A DNA stretch of 50,821 nt from the IMG/VR virus record IMGVR_UViG_3300026551_000004, positions 1-50,821 of that record, one strand, 5' to 3'. This document shows, in pieces, positions 48,343 to 50,821 of this stretch. The notes below the pieces were generated by a model that did not search any database, had not been told where the DNA came from, and worked only from the letters and a program-made list of their open reading frames with translations. Position numbers and translations under genes: made by a program. The stretch is from a virus. Position 1 is the first letter of the stretch; each line of letters opens with the position of its first letter.

Positions 48343-48770
48343 TAGGGGTTTAGCATTGCAGAGAGGTTAGTCACTGCAGATGGATTAGCCTGAGTAGCGG
48401 GGACAACTACAGTAGCGACATTAGAGGCTGCTGAAGTATGACCAGTTGTATCCTGGACAGTAACTGTAAAGTTATGCGTATCGACAGTTAGCGTTGGAGT
48501 GGTGAAGGTAATGCCTGCACCTGGGACAGTTCCAATAAGGACAGTACCAGGGACTAGGTTGGCTAGATCGAAGACGTTGATCTGAGCGATATCAGTAGGA
48601 GCAAGAGTAGAACCATCCAGACGTGTAGTTGGATTAGTCCAAGTGAGAGTAGCAGTAGACATAGAGGTATTATTCCTGTATTTTATATGTAAATCTAACC
48701 TGGTTATTGCAGCAGGTTTAGGTGGAGATTTAGAAGGTGGTCTTTTCCTAAACCAATCAATAAGGCTCAT
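48342..48770 (-). CDS. fibronectin-III/Ig-like structural protein
   Basis: 142 residues from ATG 48770 (an ORF from 48803 exists but lies deep in the previous gene; a further ATG at 48662, preceded by AGGAA, would give only the domain). The domain ATLTWTNPTTRLDGSTLAPT followed by VTVQDTTGHTSAASNVATV is Fn3-like. The N-terminal 35 residues are basic (RKRPPSKSPPKPA). Such domains decorate capsids or tails and bind carbohydrates. Confidence 0.65.
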   Translation of the reverse strand: MSLIDWFRKRPPSKSPPKPAAITRLDLHIKYRNNTSMSTATLTWTNPTTRLDGSTLAPTDIAQINVFDLANLVPGTVLIGTVPGAGITFTTPTLTVDTHNFTVTVQDTTGHTSAASNVATVVVPATQANPSAVTNLSAMLNP

Positions 48771-49293
48771 AGATAATATGGGCGTTAGCAGTTGCAGCAC
48801 CACCAGTACCGGCAGTCATATTCATTAAAACTGATTGTCCAAAAGTAACAGGAGGACCAGCAGCAAAGACAGCATTACCAATCATAGTAAATTGCTGAGT
48901 TGGAGCTGCGTTCCAACGGATAATTCCACCAAAAGTGTTTAAACCAACGTTAATCTTAGGTGCTGTAATAGCGTTAGATGCTTGAGGTCCATTAGTAGTA
49001 GCAGCAACATATGTAGTATTTGCTACCGGAGTTGCATTTGACTGAACAGGACCATCTGAATTAGGAGCTGCTAGAGCGGTAGCGCCACCAGCCTGAGCTG
49101 TAGAAATGGGAATATAAGCAAATGCTCCAATGGTAGAAGCAGCACCAGTACCTGAAATAAGAATCTCAAGAATATCTGTAATTTGAGTAGTAGATGAACC
49201 GACCATAGCCATATAAGTACCGTTGGCTAGGTTAGTTGCCAAAGCAGTATTAGTGAAGGTCTGTCCGAAAGTATTAAACGATCGTTTAGCCAT
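48757..49293 (-). CDS. Ala/Thr-rich structural protein
   Basis: 178 residues, beta-type. Starts AKRSFNTFGQTFTNTALATN and is nearly uncharged afterwards. Similar in composition to the 44411 and 37170 products. Probably a virion decoration protein; not assigned. Overlaps the next gene by 14 bases. Confidence 0.6.
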   Translation of the reverse strand: MAKRSFNTFGQTFTNTALATNLANGTYMAMVGSSTTQITDILEILISGTGAASTIGAFAYIPISTAQAGGATALAAPNSDGPVQSNATPVANTTYVAATTNGPQASNAITAPKINVGLNTFGGIIRWNAAPTQQFTMIGNAVFAAGPPVTFGQSVLMNMTAGTGGAATANAHIIYEPY

Positions 49294-49295
49294 TA

Positions 49296-49592
49296 TTATT
49301 CCTTAAAGTTTGAATAGAAGGTAAGACCTTCTTCTAGTATTTGTGTATAAGTTTTATGTACATAATCTGGTAATCTCATTCCTATTCCACAATTATCACA
49401 AATATACTTATTGCAAGCTTGACAATAAGATCTTTCTCGTGTACGATGTGGGTTCATAATAACAACAGTACCACAGTGACTACAGTGATTAGTCTTGGCT
49501 TCATAGAGTTTCTCTCCAGAAGCTTCTGTACCGTAACCTAGACTCATGGCTTCCTCCGGAGTTAATCCTGGAGATGCTCTGTGGTCTAGCAT
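49296..49592 (-). CDS. zinc-finger protein, first gene of the late operon
   Basis: 98 residues from ATG 49592, AAGG seven bases upstream. The frame is open to 49679, but starts beyond about 49644 lie upstream of the predicted transcription start. LDHRASPGLTPEEAMSLGYG leads into CSHCGTVV and CQACNKYICDNC: three Cys-x2-Cys pairs, so one or two zinc sites. This type is found near phage terminase genes and could bind DNA or be part of the packaging machinery, but that is inferred. Confidence 0.7.
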   Translation of the reverse strand: MLDHRASPGLTPEEAMSLGYGTEASGEKLYEAKTNHCSHCGTVVIMNPHRTRERSYCQACNKYICDNCGIGMRLPDYVHKTYTQILEEGLTFYSNFKE

Positions 49593-49650
49593 TAAGTAGC
49601 CTTCGTGTAGTTGTTTATTAGAAATAGAATGAATATTACTCATATACATA

Positions 49651-49679
49651 AGTATAAACCTTTTTAAGGAGTTTGTCAA
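49651..49679 (-). promoter_or_regulatory. strong sigma70-type late promoter
   Basis: Read on the - strand: TTGACA (49679-49674), 17-base spacer, TATACT (49656-49651). It is the best promoter match in the window, followed at once by the 29-kb structural operon. ATG 49643 would sit at the very 5' end of this transcript. Its -35 box overlaps the ribosome binding site of the divergent + strand gene at 49680. Confidence 0.85.
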
Positions 49680-49853
49680 GTGTTTTATTACGAATTTAAT
49701 AAAAAAGATAATTTACATGAGTTTTGTTATAGTAGAAATAGAGGAGAGTTTATTACTTGTATGAACTTTCCTAAAGATACGGATAATTTAGAATCCTTTT
49801 GTAAATGGATTAATCAGTGTTTAGATAAAATAGAAGACAACCATTTACATTAG
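49680..49853 (+). CDS. small hypothetical protein (GTG start)
   Basis: 57 residues from GTG 49680, AAGGAG at 49666-49671 with eight bases spacing. Aromatic/acidic (FYYEFNKKDNLHEFCYSRNR). Stop TAG. Divergent to the late operon; first of five small + strand genes at the right end. Not recognised. Confidence 0.55.
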   Translation: MFYYEFNKKDNLHEFCYSRNRGEFITCMNFPKDTDNLESFCKWINQCLDKIEDNHLH

Positions 49854-49854
49854 A

Positions 49855-49941
49855 ATGCCTCGCCAAGCCCGTAGGAAGCTCACTGATGCATTATTTTTAC
49901 AACTTGGAGGGATAGTATCACTTTATGAAAATAGCACATAA
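49855..49941 (+). CDS. possible small peptide
   Basis: 28 residues (PRQARRKLTDALFLQLGGIV). No clear ribosome binding site; it starts two bases after the previous stop and overlaps the next gene by 17 bases. Position and basic N-terminus make it plausible only. Confidence 0.35.
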   Translation: MPRQARRKLTDALFLQLGGIVSLYENST

Positions 49942-50230
49942 AAGACCGTCTAATGCGATAGTAGTTCACTACGATCAAATAGATAAAATACCTATGAATG
50001 TTAAACCTAGAATTCAAGTATTTTGTAAAAATCTTATGGAATCTGGGATTCAGGGACAATTATGGATTTATCACAACTTAGATAAAGATTTAGAACATTT
50101 ACCTGATGTTATTTATCCTTCTATAAAAGAAGCAGCAAATAATGCAACATGTAAGTATTTACAAATGGGGATACATTACTGGGTGAATCAAGGTAAAGTT
50201 TACAATTTACCAGGAAATAAATATGAATGA
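49925..50230 (+). CDS. hypothetical protein
   Basis: 101 residues, GGAGGG about 13 bases before ATG 49925. Mixed alpha/beta sequence (SNAIVVHYDQIDKIPMNVKP, IKEAANNATCKYLQMGIHYW). Not recognised. Overlaps the next ATG at 50223. Confidence 0.6.
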   Translation: MKIAHKRPSNAIVVHYDQIDKIPMNVKPRIQVFCKNLMESGIQGQLWIYHNLDKDLEHLPDVIYPSIKEAANNATCKYLQMGIHYWVNQGKVYNLPGNKYE

Positions 50231-50396
50231 ACATTGGTTAACAACCAACTCACATTGGTTAGATAAGAAAAGCAAACATGGAATGTCTGATTATTTCTGG
50301 AAACATAAATATCCTTGTTTACTAGAAGCTACTGGACATTCAGAAGAAGAAATAGAGAAATTAATAAATGAATCAAGAATTGAAAGAATTAGCTAA
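50223..50396 (+). CDS. small hypothetical protein
   Basis: 57 residues, overlapping the previous gene by eight bases. Trp/His-rich N-terminus (EHWLTTNSHWLDKKSKHG) and helical C-terminus (SEEEIEKLINESRIERIS). Not recognised. Confidence 0.55.
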   Translation: MNEHWLTTNSHWLDKKSKHGMSDYFWKHKYPCLLEATGHSEEEIEKLINESRIERIS

Positions 50397-50505
50397 ACAA
50401 CATTATCAGTTTATAGTAATAGAAAAGAGATTGTTCTCTGATCCGGAAGTTATTGAGAATCAAACTAAGTATCAACAGTTAATATCCAAAATAGAAGTTC
50501 CTTAA
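50368..50505 (+). CDS. small helical protein
   Basis: 45 residues, overlapping the previous gene by 29 bases. Helical, charged (NQELKELAKQHYQFIVIEKR). Last gene of the window on the + strand. Not recognised. Confidence 0.5.
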   Translation: MNQELKELAKQHYQFIVIEKRLFSDPEVIENQTKYQQLISKIEVP

Positions 50506-50821
50506 AATTTTACCGAGATACTTTTGAGGTGTAGAAAATATTGTTAGATATTCTCGAGGTGTAGTTCATTGCGCCGACGGTGGGGGTATGACCCCTATGG
50601 AGGGGGTCAAGAGGTTTCACATTGTAGCATTGGCTACACTTTCTACTATAGTATTCCATATGTACATATGTATACATGATGTAGTACGTACTGTACGCAC
50701 ATAAACATACGTTAGTATCTATAGTTTATTACGTATGTAATAGCTGCGGATACGTACGTATACCTATAGTCTTACAATAGGATAACAATAGGATAATATA
50801 GTAAGCATACGTAGGTAGGAA
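50506..50821. repeat. palindrome- and repeat-rich terminal non-coding region
   Basis: No gene. It contains GAGGTGTAG twice (about 50525 and 50554), a 7-bp hairpin TGACCCC/GGGGTCA (50589-50609), the 14-bp palindrome CATATGTACATATG (50657-50670), AGTACGTACT (50683-50692), ATACGTACGTAT (50750-50761, identical to 10936-10947) and an adjacent 11-base tandem repeat CAATAGGATAA (50775-50785 and 50786-50796). This fits a control region, origin or genome-end region. Confidence 0.6.

Noticed and set aside
1-50821. Whole-genome reassignment of TAG to an amino acid
   Set aside because: TAG ends several genes in a way that fits tight gene overlaps (for example 42388-42390 inside the next start), and large structural genes contain no internal TAG, so only local readthrough remains possible.
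1-50821. CRISPR array, insertion sequence, integrase or diversity-generating retroelement
   Set aside because: No regularly spaced repeats, transposase, integrase or reverse transcriptase motifs were seen on either strand.

Overview
This window looks like a near-complete genome of a T7-related podovirus that lacks its own RNA polymerase. The evidence is a T7-type primase-helicase, a family A DNA polymerase, a gp2.5-like single-stranded DNA-binding protein and an endonuclease I-like resolvase, together with T7-like tail-tube (gp11/gp12), gp14-like and very large internal virion proteins. There is no integrase, repressor, rRNA, CRISPR array or insertion sequence, so a lytic life style is likely. 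The host is a bacterium, probably Gram-negative; nothing here identifies it further. Without a phage RNA polymerase, transcription should depend on the host enzyme, and three good sigma70-type promoters are visible (76-104 +, 2351-2379 +, 49651-49679 -).

Layout. 1-20.9 kb is on the + strand: early unknown genes (0.2-5 kb), a hairpin-rich intergenic region (5.04-5.31 kb), two larger unknown genes (5.3-7.2 kb), the replication module (primase-helicase 8.3 kb, polymerase 11.3 kb, SSB 13.4 kb), a run of small genes, a 1.57 kb gene-free but intensely structured stretch (15.19-16.76 kb), and the nucleotide/DNA-processing genes (MazG-like, Cas4/RecB-like exonuclease, endonuclease I, HNH-like protein). 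20.9-49.6 kb is on the - strand, read right to left from one strong promoter: small structural genes, terminase large subunit, portal, scaffold, major capsid, tail fibre, lysis genes (lysozyme, small membrane protein, holin), tail-tube proteins, gp14-like protein, a 1664-residue and a 733-residue virion protein, and finally a protein carrying a histidine-phosphatase domain. 49.68-50.5 kb holds five small + strand genes, and the last 315 bases are non-coding, rich in palindromes and short repeats.

The most unusual content is RNA-like. The 15.19-16.76 kb stretch has no credible gene, contains many perfect stem-loops, two hairpins with tRNA T-arm loops, and ends that can pair with each other; it is a candidate giant non-coding RNA (GOLLD/ROOL-like in size and setting, but I cannot assign it to a family). 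A second RNA at 20009-20130 starts exactly like a tRNA (7-bp acceptor, UA, D-arm) but has expanded anticodon and T arms. Further compact structured RNAs lie at 5124-5308, 7199-7274, 14803-14919 and 20738-20882.

The second theme is unusual translation signals in the replication region: an ACG start for the primase-helicase, an ATA start for the HNH-like protein, an in-frame TAG near the N-terminus of the endonuclease I gene, and a TAG as second codon of the gene coupled to DNA polymerase. TAG is also used as a normal stop in this genome, so global reassignment is not supported. All coordinates for starts are my choices from Shine-Dalgarno spacing and homology; no database search was possible.
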